Shown one piece after another: positions 34,595 through 47,700 of a stretch of 64,000 nucleotides of DNA. The notes beneath the pieces were generated by a model. The model made no database searches. It was not told the origin of the DNA and was given only the letters and a program-made list of their open reading frames with translations. The DNA is from Azadirachta indica (lineage: Eukaryota; Streptophyta; Magnoliopsida; Sapindales; Meliaceae). Both the position numbers and the translations under genes were made by a program. Within the stretch, counting starts at the first letter, position 1, and each line of letters opens with the position of its first letter. The stretch covers positions 12,235,182 through 12,299,181 of the forward strand of contig CM040445.1 of assembly GCA_022749755.1 (NCBI GenBank), given 5' to 3'.

Positions 34595-37500
34595 GTAGTC
34601 TAGCATCTCCCTGTTCGTTAACCGAAAAACTAGTTCCTTCCTTTTTAATCTGTATAAAAGTTTTTGACATATGCAGATAGAAACTAACTTCAAATATAGG
34701 AAGTTTGAGGTTGCTGATTTAGTTGCTTCCAATGTTTTCATCTGTTTTATTTCTACCCGGGAAAGTTTGTGCCATATGTGAATAACATAGCTAGCTTTCT
34801 GTGTATGGTTTTGTCTGTCTTCAAATTCGAAGGGTAGGTAGTGAGGATATCAATTTTAGCATTTTCTCTGATGCTGTAAATATTTTCCCTTTTTTAATTA
34901 AAAAACCAGCGAAGGTTTTTCAGTTCAGAATCATTAAATTTTTATACCTGTTAGTATCATTATCGGACAAATTTTTTTTTTTTTTTACATTTTTATTGTA
35001 TTATTCCTTTGTGACAAATTTTATCATCATTATATATAAACAAATGTAAACATAATTGTCACTGTTGAAAGTGATTCATTTGCGCAAGCGTTATGTCACC
35101 GATCTTTGTCAAATGATTCGTGTGAAGAAAGTTTAGTTAAAAAAAAGATATTGAATGTGACTCTTCAATTCAATAAGCAAAAATGCATATACACCCCTAA
35201 ATTTTTCTTAAATATACAATTTAATTCTATTAGTTTAAAAATATAACATACTTGAATCCGTTTATCCGTAAATTTAATTCGTAAATTTCGATAAAATAAG
35301 AGTAAATAAATAAATCATTTAAACTATCAAAATTTTTAACAAACAACTATGCAAAATATTTTTCTAACCAATAACACTAAAGTGTCTTATTGACATTATT
35401 TTAGAGGTTTATAAATACTTTATCTATAAAATAAAGAAATAAAAATTTAATTTATTTAACTATAATTCTCAATTTTTTATTTTTCAAATTATTATCATTT
35501 TAAGGAAAAAAAAAATTAAACTAACATATATCCCTCTCCTCTCTATCTATATAATTTAATTTTAATTTGATTCATGACTATTGCGAAACTTCCTTCACTT
35601 GTGAAATTGAAATTATAATTCATAAGAGAAATGTGAATGTGTGTGGTGTAGATGCAAGCTGATCTTTCTATCTTATCAACTACATTAAATTAAATCAATT
35701 ATGAGACAACTTGACTTATATATATAGATAAAATAATAATTCGAGATATTTCCTCCATAATAAATAATTTTTTATATATAAATTAATTTGGCTGGCATAC
35801 ACTCTGAATTTTCCAAGAAACTGTTCCATAGTACCATGTTCACACTAATTATTAATGTCAAGAAAATTTAAAAAAAAATAAATAATTATAAAATAAAAGT
35901 TTTATAAGTAAATTATTGATAAAAAAATTTTATATATAATAACATGTGTCACAACGCTATCTCTTTTAATTTATTATAAAAATAATTTATTAAAGAGTAA
36001 TCCTATACATTTTAAGAATTTTCTCTTAACTTCTTTATATAAATAAAATACATATATATAGATATATATGAATAGATCAAAGTGTTATGAAATTTGCTTC
36101 TTTTTTTTTTTTTAATTATTTTTCTCTTTTACATAGTTTCCAAGTTCTAGAACGATAAATTTACAATCCATTGGTGTAAAACGAATGAAAGTAACATTAA
36201 TAGGAGAAAAAAAAAAGTCATGAAGTGGAAATTAAGTAGAAAAATTAATCAATTAAATTAATTGAAAATGATATTATAAGTAAAATTTTCCGCAAATCAA
36301 GGAGCCCATGAAATTAAATGGAAGCATTAATTCTTTGTTTTTTTTTGTTTTTGTGGTGGCTCCCCACTAGAGGTTTTTCATTTGGAATCTTCAATCATTC
36401 TACTAATTCCATTCTACATGTATGGATTTTTCCCACTATTTCTATTTTAGATAAAAACTGATAATAAAAAAAATATTGTTAAATTTAATGATATTCCAAT
36501 AATCAAGACTCAAAGTTTGTGTGATTACAAGTTTAAGAAAAAAAAATGATAATAATTATGCATACTAGTTTATTCAATTAGTAAAATTTTTTTAAAATAG
36601 TATAAGAAATTTAGGGTTTAAATAATAATAATATGAATCAGTGAGAGGTTTACTCTATTTTTATGTAACACTTAAAAAATTTTTAAAAAAAGTTACGAAT
36701 TTATCTTTAATTAAAAATAAAAAAGTACACCTTTATTTAATTTAAGATGAATAATTTTTTTTTATTTTTAAATATTTTGTTTTCTTAAATAATGGTTGTA
36801 TACATATGGAAGACTTTAGAGGTGCTTCATATAATGCCAAAAAGGTTGACTTGTTTGAAATATATATCTAATTTAGTCACAACCATATTTTCTCTCAATT
36901 CACATTATTATTTTCAAACAATTAATAAATTGATTTCTTGATAAGGCTGGCTTAGGAAAGCAAAAGATATAGAAAGCTTTCTAGATTCATTAGGATTGGT
37001 AGGTAAGAATTAAATATGATGATATTCATATTATATGTCATGTGTAAACTTTAACTTAGAATAAAGGTACATTAAAAATTTTTTAAAAAATTAAAAGAAA
37101 AAAAAAAAAAGAATAAAGGTGACATGAAACATGCTTGCATGCTCTTTTAATTAAAGTAGGTAGTGTTTGTTATTCTGCTTTATAAATATATGATTTATAT
37201 GATATTTTGTAAAAAAAAAATTTTTTAACAATAACTTATCTAATTAAAATATGAATAATAATTGATTCAATTAGTAAAATACAATTGGGTAATGTAAAAT
37301 TTTTAGATTAAAATTCTATTTTATTTATAATTTTTTTTAGAAAAACTTTGGTTTATACCATTTACATATATAATCTTAAAAAAAAAAAAAACAAAAATTT
37401 TAATTTATGAGACAATTTGATTCAACCACAAGTAACTTTTAATTAAAAAATTATGTATTACCTATATTTTAGGCACTAATATTTTTAATCGTAAAGGTAT

Positions 37501-38570
37501 TGAAACCAACTCTTGAATCATTTTTAATGTAACATAGTTATGAATGGTGCTTGCCCACTTTATTTTGATTAACATGTTTATTAATGTTAATTAACTAGTT
37601 TTTTTTTAAACAATAATAAGTTTCATAATCATAGTCAAAATAATAATTAATTAAACAAATAATCATTGAGAGCCCGCAGATGTTGTAGTTGATCACCTTC
37701 ACATTCTAGTTTGGTCTCTTTTTGATAATTTTAGTTAATTAACTTCAAGTTCCTTGGTCCAAATAATTTATTGGCAAAGTAAGAGAGAGAATAAAAGAGA
37801 GATGCCCATAAAAAGTAATAAATAAAAAAAATAATACTTGTGTAGTTTCCAATGAGACACGTCATTTGTTTTACTATTCAAAGCAAAATCATTGATAGGG
37901 AGTCAACTCTTGAGCTAATTAAGGAGCAAACACAACCTAAATTCATCTCAAAGGCCATATCAAAAAGAGTTGTTGCCCTTTGGTAATTCTTTTTCAAAAC
38001 AAAATTGCAAACTTAAAAAAAAAAAAATAAAAGAAAAATTAGATGTAGTTTCTTAATTGGCATATTTGATCTTTTCAAAATGTAAATTTTAGAAGATTAT
38101 GCAAAAATAATAGTAAAAAATTATAAATATTTCTAACCATCGTTAAAAAGAGTTAAAAGTTTTCGTGCTCCATCATTTCTTTACATTATTATTTTTAAAA
38201 ATTCGTTATCAATATTTTTCTTTACATATTTATTATAAGTTTTATTTTTTTATACATAATATAAGAAAATAATTTAAATTTTCTTAATTAAATGTGAGTG
38301 AGATTTTAAATCTCATATCTCTTGTATCATCTTAGTAAATCAATTAGTAGCCACAAATATAATATCCTCCAAATTGAATTCTCAAAGGGCATATACGATA
38401 ATAAATAAATATAAAATATGTAAAAGAAAAATGAACCTTCTCTTATCCTCTGTGAAAGAATTAGGACCAGAATGGGAAACAAAACAACAGTTCAATCAAA
38501 AAGGACAAAACTGCTGTCTGTGTTGGAGGATTAAATTTCACTACCGGAGTCTCAAAACAGACAATCATTT
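34595..38570. other. Long AT-rich intergenic region
   Basis: There is no gene. The first 200 bp are probably the DUF789 3' UTR. The rest is AT-rich with many short T or A runs (34975-34988, 36100-36112, 37377-37391). No transposon proteins and no clear terminal repeats were found. Confidence 0.4.
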
Positions 38571-38572
38571 CC

Positions 38573-38712
38573 CAATCAAATTGCCGTTTGTATCACTCTT
38601 TTCTTCTTTCCTTCATTTTTTTTCTTTTTACCATTTTAATAACAATCAAATTGCCGTTTGTATCACTCTTTCTTCTTTTTTTTTTTTGGTACCATTCTAA
38701 TAACATTTTCCA
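38573..38712 (+). repeat. Two-copy 70-bp tandem repeat
   Basis: The phrase caatcaaattgccgtttg recurs exactly 70 bp later (38573 and 38643). Each is followed by tatcactctt, a T/C-rich run and accatt.taataac. The second copy has a longer T run. It lies about 700 bp upstream of the YSL start. Confidence 0.85.
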
Positions 38713-39328
38713 TATAGCAAACTTTTCTTACGACCCTTAAACTTTATCAACATGTCAAAAAACATTTATTATGATGTGGGTATTATGTTAATGAAAAGTC
38801 TTTTGTTAGATTTGTCAAAACTCGTTTAGATTAACTTTAATTATAAACAATTTGAGTACTTACATTGAAAAAGAGTCAAACTATAATTTAATTCGAGCAT
38901 TTATGTTTAAAGAGAGTCTAATTATACTAGTCTTAATCTCTACACACAAAAAAAAAATTATCTTATAATACTATAGAATTTTCAAGTTATTTTACAAGAA
39001 AAGTATGTATACATTTAATATTTACATTCTAAAAGAGTTCAATTGTTATACATCCAAGTGGACAAAATAGATGATAAAAGATTTTAGTGAGGTATATATT
39101 TTCTTAATTAATTTGTCTAAGATTTTGACAAATAAAAGGGAAATCATCAAATTTCTCAATTATGTCCACATCATACTTTCATAGTCTTGACGTGATAAAA
39201 AATGTAACTCTTGTTTCTACATTTACTGCATTCCAACAAACTTCTTTTCTGGTTTCCGCTATAAATGTTCCTTCAAAAGATTCAAAAATATTCCAGGATA
39301 CCAAATCCCATATATGTGAAAATCTCCC

Positions 39329-39337
39329 TATATATAG
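39329..39337 (+). promoter_or_regulatory. TATA box of YSL gene
   Basis: Tatatatag in cctatatatagatactc lies about 50 bp before the ATG at 39387. It is the only good TATA-like element in the proximal region. Confidence 0.55.
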
Positions 39338-39386
39338 ATACTCATCAGGAATAGATAAATAAACCCAACCCAGATAAAGAAATCCA

Positions 39387-42300
39387 ATGGATCAATACAG
39401 AAGGGAAGATCCTGAAGAAGTTGAGAATGGTTTCACCCCAGAAGATCGTGCAAATCATGACAAGAAAGTCAAGAAGCAAGATAAAGCAGAAGCAGGAGAG
39501 TTTTCTGTGGAAAGAGCTTTTGACAACAAGCAAGTTCCAACATGGAGGAAGCAGCTTACAATGAGAGCTTTTGTGGTGAGCTTTGTGTTGAGTGTGCTTT
39601 TCTGTTTCATTGTTATGAAGCTGAATCTTACCACTGGAATCATTCCTTCGCTCAATGTTTCTGCTGGGCTTCTGGGCTTTTTCTTTGTCAAAACTTGGAC
39701 AAAATTTCTTGAAAAATCTGGACTTTTGAGACAACCTTTCACCAGACAGGAAAATACAGTCATCCAGACCTGTGTTGTTGCCTCCTCTGGCATCGCCTTC
39801 AGCGGTATGCACATATTTCTTCACGCCTCCTTAAATTTCTCCATTATCATTATTTTTTTATTTTACTTACTTTAAATCTCTTGATTTGATGAATTATTGG
39901 TTGAAAACTTACTTCTAATTAACTGTTACGTGAATATAAACCGATCCTGTTTCAATTTTGATACGAGTTATTAACACATGAAAGTGATAATTTTTCTGGC
40001 AAATCTAAGTTAAGAGTTAAAAGGTCCTAATCTTTATTTTTTGGTAACAAAATGACGTTACTTAACTAGTCAGCTGAATAATACTGGGAGATTTTCGTTC
40101 AGAAGAGTGAGGTAAGCACCAACCTTTCTTTTTCCAAAATTCTGTTGTAGATTGTGGAATTTTCAAGTCTTCACTCCAGAAGAAGGTTTTCAGTTTTGCC
40201 TAAGTTTTCAAAGTCAATCCCTGAGTATCAGGATAAATACTTGTTATCTGTAACTTGTAGTATCAGATTTCTAACTTTTAAGAGATTAAAATTGCGTCAA
40301 AATTTTCTTTTTGTTATTTTCAATTGTGTGTTGCACTTATTGGATTATGTCGACATCACTCACAGTGTTCAAGTCAAATTAAGTTTTCTTCCTGCTGTTG
40401 CATGCTTTCTTTGGCTTGTTAGGCTCCACTAGCAATGGTGGGGATGGCAGATTTAGTGGCTATGGACCCAAGAAATAAAGATTGAAGGTCCACTGTTTAA
40501 GGCATGTTATTGCAGGCCAATGATAGTCTGACAATTTTTTTTTTTTTCCTAAATTTCTCACATGTTAGTCAGGGTTCTTCCAGGAATTTAGATGTGTACT
40601 GTTATGGAGCTACCCCAAAATATTTTTTCCATCCTAAATGATTTCTAGTCCCATTTTTAATGGAGACATGTGCCCGTTTCCCTACACACGGAGAATTTCC
40701 CATTGCTCATAGTTTGAAAACTTGGATTTTTCTTTTTAATGTTTTGACTTTTTTTATTTTTTTATTTTTGATTTTATCTTCGTATTCCCTCTTTGGTGAT
40801 TTATAATTGTAAGAAAAAACTGAAGAACTGCAAAATTTGCGGTGACATTGCTTAGAAGGTTGGCATGGGCATGTTTCATTCTGTGGTGTTCCATGTGAGG
40901 GGGGCACATGTTCCTATGATATCATCCCACTTCCTTCATCCCAAATTCTATCCAAATAAACAATATAATATGTAAATAACCCTAGATCTGAGTGATAATA
41001 TTTGTAAATAAAAAATTAATACAGAATGAAGAGGAAAGTAGCTACAAAGCTGCAGAAACAACTTGAGGAAAGCACCATAGAAATGCTAACTAGGAATTCT
41101 GCAAGTTCCATAAGTACTCGGGTAATATTATCTGTCATCTGCCATTCATTTGGTTCTAAATTTTTGGACTGTTAAATTATGACAATCTATGAATTGTCAC
41201 TTTGGACAAGTGATGAGACGTTTTGAGAAAAAGGAAGGCTGTAAAACAAGCAATCTTGTAAATTTACTGAGTTGGAACTGAGATTGATGTCTTCTAGAAA
41301 ATCCATTTTTCTCCATGAAGTTTGCATTTGTTTGAGCTTATTGAGCATTCCAAGATGGAACTAGGCTTAATTTTTACTTATTGACTTCTAGAAGTAATTT
41401 CACCAAAATTGCTTTCTCCTATGGAAAACTCTGAACTGCATCTGGAATATGACAAATTATTTTTTTATGTCGTGCACTTATCTTTTGTATTTGTAAATCT
41501 TGATAAAAATCTAACTTGATATGAAAGAAACCGAGCAATAAGTTTTATATCAAACATGGTATGGTATTGATTTGTGCAAATTCTGTGTTTTGGTTAATTT
41601 GAACAAATAGGAGGTTTTGGGAGTTATCTCTTTGGAATGAGCGAACGAATTGCAATCCAATCTGGAGACACTGGTCTTGGCTACAAAAACCTGTCATTAT
41701 CTTGGATGATTGGTTTTCTCTTCATTGTTAGCTTTCTCGGCCTCTTCTCAGTGGTGCCTCTCCGAAAGGTACACTCTACATAAACAATTAAGAACAAAGA
41801 ACTTTACAATAAGAATATATATCAATCTTGATGATCAATCCTTTGTTGCTTGGTTTTGACAATACTTTCATCCATTTGATTGATTCAATGCATTCTCTTG
41901 TTTGTTTTAGATAATGATCATAGACTTCAAGTTGACATATCCAAGTGGTACTGCAACTGCTTATCTGATCAATAGTTTCCACACCACTGAAGGAGCCAAG
42001 CTAGCAAAGTAAGTTATTATCTTGTTACATTTTACCTAGATTTTGTCATGCAAAATTTTCTGATATTCTAATTATCTATTCCAATAGGAAACAAGTGAGA
42101 ACACTTGGAAAATTCTTCTCCTTCAGCTTCTTGTGGGGTTTCTTCAAATGGTTTTTTACTGCTGGAGATGATTGTGGATTTGATAGCTTCCCTACCTTTG
42201 GTCTCAAAGCATATGAAAACAGGTAGATATATTCCTTCACAATGTTATTGTACACCATTGATATTCATAAATGATTAAGTCAATTCCCTTTGTGCCTTAT

Positions 42301-43691
42301 TTACAGGTTTTACTTCGACTTCTCAGCAATATATGTCGGAGTGGGGATGATTTGCCCTTACATTATAAACATATCTGTGTTGCTTGGAGGAATTCTTTCT
42401 TGGGGTCTAATGTGGCCTCTCATAGAAAAGAGAAAAGGTGATTGGTTCTCAGCAGATCTTAGTCCAACCAGCTTGCATGGCCTTCAAGGTTACAAGGTAA
42501 GCTTCACATAATCTGAACAAACTGCTTTATAATGACATATCTCACAACTGTGTGCTTATGAATACTTGTTTCCTCTGAATTCAGGTATTTATATCCATTG
42601 CCATGATCCTTGGTGACGGTTTGTACAACTTCTGCAAGGTGCTCAGTCAAACCCTTTTAGGCTTATTTCTTCAAATCCGAAGTAGAAATGCAAGCAGTGG
42701 TCTCCCTGTAGCAGAGAATTCCTCTCCTGACATATCTAAACTCTCTTATGATGACCAGCATCGGACACGTCTCTTCCTTAAAGATCAAATTCCAACATGG
42801 TTTGCCATTACAGGCTATGTAACAATTGCTGTTGTTTCTATTATTACTCTTCCGCACATCTTTCATCAGCTTAAATGGTACTATGTATTGGTTATCTACA
42901 TCTTTGCACCAACTTTAGCTTTCTGCAATGCATATGGCTGTGGACTCACTGATTGGTCCCTTGCGTCCACCTATGGAAAGCTTGCCATCTTTACGATCGG
43001 TGCATGGGCTGGTTCATCACACGGCGGAGTTCTTGCTGGCCTAGCAGCATGTGGAGTCATGATGAACATTGTCTCAACTGCTTCTGACCTCACACAGGAT
43101 TTCAAGACAGGTTACCTGACTCTTGCTTCTCCTCGATCTATGTTTGTTAGCCAAGTGATTGGCACTGCAATGGGTTGCATAATCTCTCCATGTGTCTTTT
43201 GGCTTTTCTACAAGGCCTTTGATGATCTTGGAGTTCCCGGAAGTGAATATCCTGCTCCTTTTGCTATAGTGTATCGTGGCATGGCTAAATTGGGAGTAGA
43301 AGGTTTCTCAGCTCTGCCAAAGGATTGTCTCTTGCTTTGCTACGTGTTTTTTGGAGCAGCCATACTGATAAACCTGATAAGAGATTTAATAGGTAAGGAG
43401 AAAGCAAGGTTCATACCACTCCCAATGGCAATGGCAATTCCATTCTACTTGGGACCATACTTTGCCATTGATATGTGTGTTGGAAGCTTGATTTTGTTCA
43501 TCTGGGAAAAGATAGACAAGGTGAAAGCAGATGCTTTTGGTCCAGCAGTTGCTTCTGGTTTGATTTGTGGTGACGGAATATGGACGTTGCCCAGTTCCAT
43601 ACTTGCCCTAGCCGGGGTTATGCCACCCATTTGCATGAAGTTTTTGTCAAGATCAAACAATGCCAGAGTTGATAAATTCTTAGGATCGTAA
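39387..43691 (+). CDS. YSL7: Yellow Stripe-Like metal-chelate transporter (YSL5/7/8 clade)
   Basis: Six exons: 39387-39804, 41611-41768, 41911-42008, 42088-42222, 42307-42496 and 42585-43691. All splice sites are GT..AG and in phase, giving 701 aa. This is an OPT-superfamily membrane protein that moves metal-nicotianamine or peptide-type substrates by proton symport. The N-terminus is hydrophilic and acidic. The first membrane helices follow [20 protein letters not shown], then [74 protein letters not shown] and [16 protein letters not shown]. Family motifs are all present and no break is seen. Intron 1 is 1.8 kb. The motifs fit the YSL5/7/8 clade best; the choice of YSL7 within it is tentative. 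Confidence 0.9.
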
Positions 43692-44775
43692 AGTTTAGCT
43701 TTTGAAGAATGCAGTTGTTAAAGTTTTAGATATGCTTGTGCTTGACGAAGCATCCTTGGACTTGTAAAATACACGTCAAAATTTCTCTGTTTTTACTATT
43801 TTCTGCTGCAAGTGAAGAAGACGAGCTTAATTGTATTGAAGCATATGTATACCAAAAATTAGGTATAAAATGTACGCTTAGTTTGAATCCTGTAACATTG
43901 TAATAGAAAGTGATCTGCAGAAGTTTTTGTCCTACTAAGAATGTTTGCCTGCAAAATTTATGTTCATTGCCGCACCTAAGAGCCTTCGGCCTTATCTCTG
44001 ATAGATTGTTATCACAGCGGTAAATTTTTTCTCATGGCTATATAGAAAACTTTTCCGGGTATCACGAACGCGAAGGAGAGTAATTTCAATTGCATTGATC
44101 AGATCATTTGGGGTTAATAATTGTTTAAGCAAAAAGATTACCTAAGAATTTACTTTTTACCGGCGGTGAAAGAGTTCAAAAGCAAAAATGGCATTACATT
44201 TATAACATTTGGCAACTAAAACCGTTAACAATGCTCAACAAGAACCAAATTACAAAATCCTATCAAAGTTAAAATTCTTCTTCAACAATTTGGTACTAAA
44301 TGGGAGCAAAAATTTCACAAGATACAGAGAAACAGAAAAGTAATCAAGGCTGCAATAATAAAAGATAAATTGAAATTTAATGTGATGAATACATATTCTG
44401 TTGAAATTTGCTTGAAAACAAAGTATTTATCAAGGACTACGTAGAGCATTTAGGTAGAGTAGTACCAAGCTGATGCAGATGCATTATTCTTGTATTTTCT
44501 CACCTCTTCTCTTCCTATTTTACAGAAGCAGCTTTGTAATGAAGGGAGTTGTGACTTTGCTTAATTATTGCGTTTTTAACTTCATAAGGTGTCGCATTAT
44601 TGGTGATAATTTCAAATTCAACCGTGTCTGGCCATTTTTGCCAATTTTAGAAAGGAATCAGAAGCTTGGGTTCTTAAGAAATTCTAATCCTCCTCTGTAT
44701 TTCCACAGAAACTTAACATTTGTGCTTGAAATTTGCTTGGGCTTGTTTCTTTAACATTTCATTGGTGTCATAATC
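43692..44775. other. Convergent 3' ends of YSL and RHL1
   Basis: There is no gene. It holds the 3' UTRs of two genes that run toward each other, with their stop codons 1.08 kb apart. A 93-codon open frame at 44473-44754 shows no family features. Confidence 0.5.
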
Positions 44776-47700
44776 TCAAGCAGCCCAATCTTCATCACTT
44801 CCATCTGTATCCTGAATAAGTCAAATCACAATGAACTTAACAAACTCAGCATGTGAAATATGTTAATTGTATTCCCCACATTAATTAAATAAGACACTAA
44901 CGCATCGGCAGCAACAGTACTGATTAATTCTCAATTGGATTTCATTTCCAGCAACCTCATATCAAAGAGCAAGGTCTTTAAATCCCAAACTACTGGTAGC
45001 AGTGAAATCTTTTTATCATGTAGATTATTTCTCCATAAAATTTAAGAACTACACAAAAGTTAATGAGAAGTTGAACCTTTGATGAGCTTGAGAATTCTTG
45101 AATGTCATCACCTTCAACCTGCAAAAGGAAGCACAACTTTAAACAGATATCCAATAACAGAAAAGAATGTTGTTGTCACATTAAGTCAAGATGCATCTCC
45201 AAATCATATAAAATAAAGACTGGTGAAAAAGAAAAACTATTTGAAGTGTATAATTTAGTTTGGAATGTGAAACTTAAAGATGCAAATTTATTTTCTTAGA
45301 CTTCCTTGGTAGTTCCTATGCTATTTGCTTAACCCAGAATATTAAAATACAAATAAGCTTCTGCACTCTATCATCTCTCACAGTTATAATGTAGAGCAAA
45401 ATCAAGTAACAATGACATAGAAGTCCGTCTTATTGAGGGAGACGCAATATTGTCATTCTTGTACATTAATTCTGGAAAACAAAAAATGGTTCAGAGCATA
45501 AAATAACACCAGAAATTTTAAGCCATAAACAATACCTCACATTCTTTCTTCTTTGCTTTCTTTCTCGTCCCTAAGATTTCACAGAAATCAGATAATAAGT
45601 CAGATATTAATCAGAAGAGGAAAAAAGGAAGTGCTGGGACATTTTAATAACACAAATTCCATTATACAACCTTCATAGAGCATCAGAAAAGCTGCCTGTC
45701 AAGAGCAACATTATGGAAATTAAGTTTTGGTAAAATTCTGGAAGACAGACAGCAAAAAGGTTGACAGAAAGACCCAAAAACGTTTATAAGCCTAAGCATA
45801 TTAGTGCAAAAGCTTTAGGCAGATCTGCAAATGATTCAAAGTCAGTCAGGTAGTAAAATGAAAGGACAGTTATCATGAACTTTGCTAATGACCAAGTCCA
45901 AACTATCATACATTAAGACTTAATTTCCATCAGTCCATAATCTTTGAACTTCACAACTATACCATACAAACCTAAACATTGTATATTTTTTTGAGTTGTC
46001 AACACTGCCCAGCCAAATGACCAATATTATTTCTTACTTGTGTTATATCCAAATATACAAAATGTGTTCCAATCTAATTTCAGTCCATCTATAACATATG
46101 GCTTGTACATGATTAGCATATTTTCCTTGGGTCTAGACCAAAATCCAATTATCTGTGCCTGTCTCAGCGCCTCCAATTTCAAAAGAGGGCATATGCATGT
46201 ACAAGTTTTGAGCCTCTCATTTCCTACCCTCAGGCTTCCTCCTCACTGAAATTAATTCATCATTCGATGCGACTCCGTATGTGTATTGGCCTCACAATAT
46301 TCTTGCCAAGATTCCCAGTAATTCACTTGCTATTTGTTCAAATGCTGATCATTTGGTGTTCAGTATTTTTACTGCTTGCTTGAAAGAAAAATACATAAAC
46401 ACACGCACTCATACTATTTCTATGCACCACCAATATCATCTTTTATGTGTGAGAGAGAGAGGGGATGGGAAGAGACTAACCAGTTCTCTTTTCTTTCATC
46501 GCTTTTCCTTTTTTCTTTGGTACTTTAGCCTGCGACAACAGCAGATAGTATTCAGTTTGCAACCTCACCACCATGAAGTAGTTGTTATGAAAAGCGACAC
46601 ACAAACCATGCTTGAAACTGTGCTTGGGGAAAACAAAGAGAAACAAACAAGGCATAAATGACTTGAAAATAACAGCTCAGTGTTACCCGATCAATACTAC
46701 TTTTTAAATCATTATGCTGCAACTTCTCACCAGAAGCTGGAAAAAATTAATGGATGTTATTATTCTGAACATTGTAATCTCAAAAGTGTTAATATCTTAT
46801 GATAAATTAAGCAATCTGGACTTTCAACCACCTTTCAATGCTGAAGATTTTCTCGAACTGCTTGGGGCACTCTGGAATCAGAACAGCTTTGTCAGTAAAC
46901 TATGCCACAAGAAACTACAAATCACCATTCAATATATTTGAAACCATATTTCCGACAGGTATATTATAGCATTCCACATAAAAATGATGAGAGACCGAGA
47001 TCAACGATAAAGATGCCTGGATATGTCCCCCTTGAGAATATGTCAATCAAGAAAACCTGCTGAAAGCCCAAGATGACATGTGATCTGCAGCAATTTACCT
47101 AGGTAAATTTTAACAAACAGTGATATCAAACATTGTACCATCAGGAAAGATGTGTCAATCACCAAAGCCTGCGGACCTTAACAATGCATTTCAAACTTCA
47201 TTCACTGACAACATTGTGCAATTAAGCTGACATTTTAAAACCTTAGCAATGACACTGGTATAAGAATCTAAGTAGTAAAGTATCAGAAAGAGTTTCTCTG
47301 CTGAATTGCACAGTTTCAGCTGTTACACTAGAAAATGTTAAAAATTACCTTTTCTTCCACTTTCTTAAACAAGGTAGATATGGTCGCTTGGACAAGTGAA
47401 CCATGATTATTACGTAGGTCTTCCTTTGAATTAGTCACCACAATGGCTGACTTAGATACTTTTCTAGACTTAGTCACTGAATGTATAGACGATTGAATTT
47501 GTATGGGTGAGTCATTCTTCTCAGCAACATCATCATGGTCAATATCAAGGACTATATGATTGGGTTTATGGGGCTGTATTCAAGAATTAAGGGCATCAAT
47601 AAGATAGTAGACGTGATAAAAGGTAAGTGATTAAAAAGACAAATGATAAAGTTCCAAAATCCAACTTAGCATGCTGAAATAAGAAAAATGTAATATTGTG

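Noticed and set aside
44473..44754. 93-codon plus-strand frame between YSL and RHL1
   Set aside because: It lies in the convergent 3' UTR region, opposite RHL1, with no motif or homology that I recognise.
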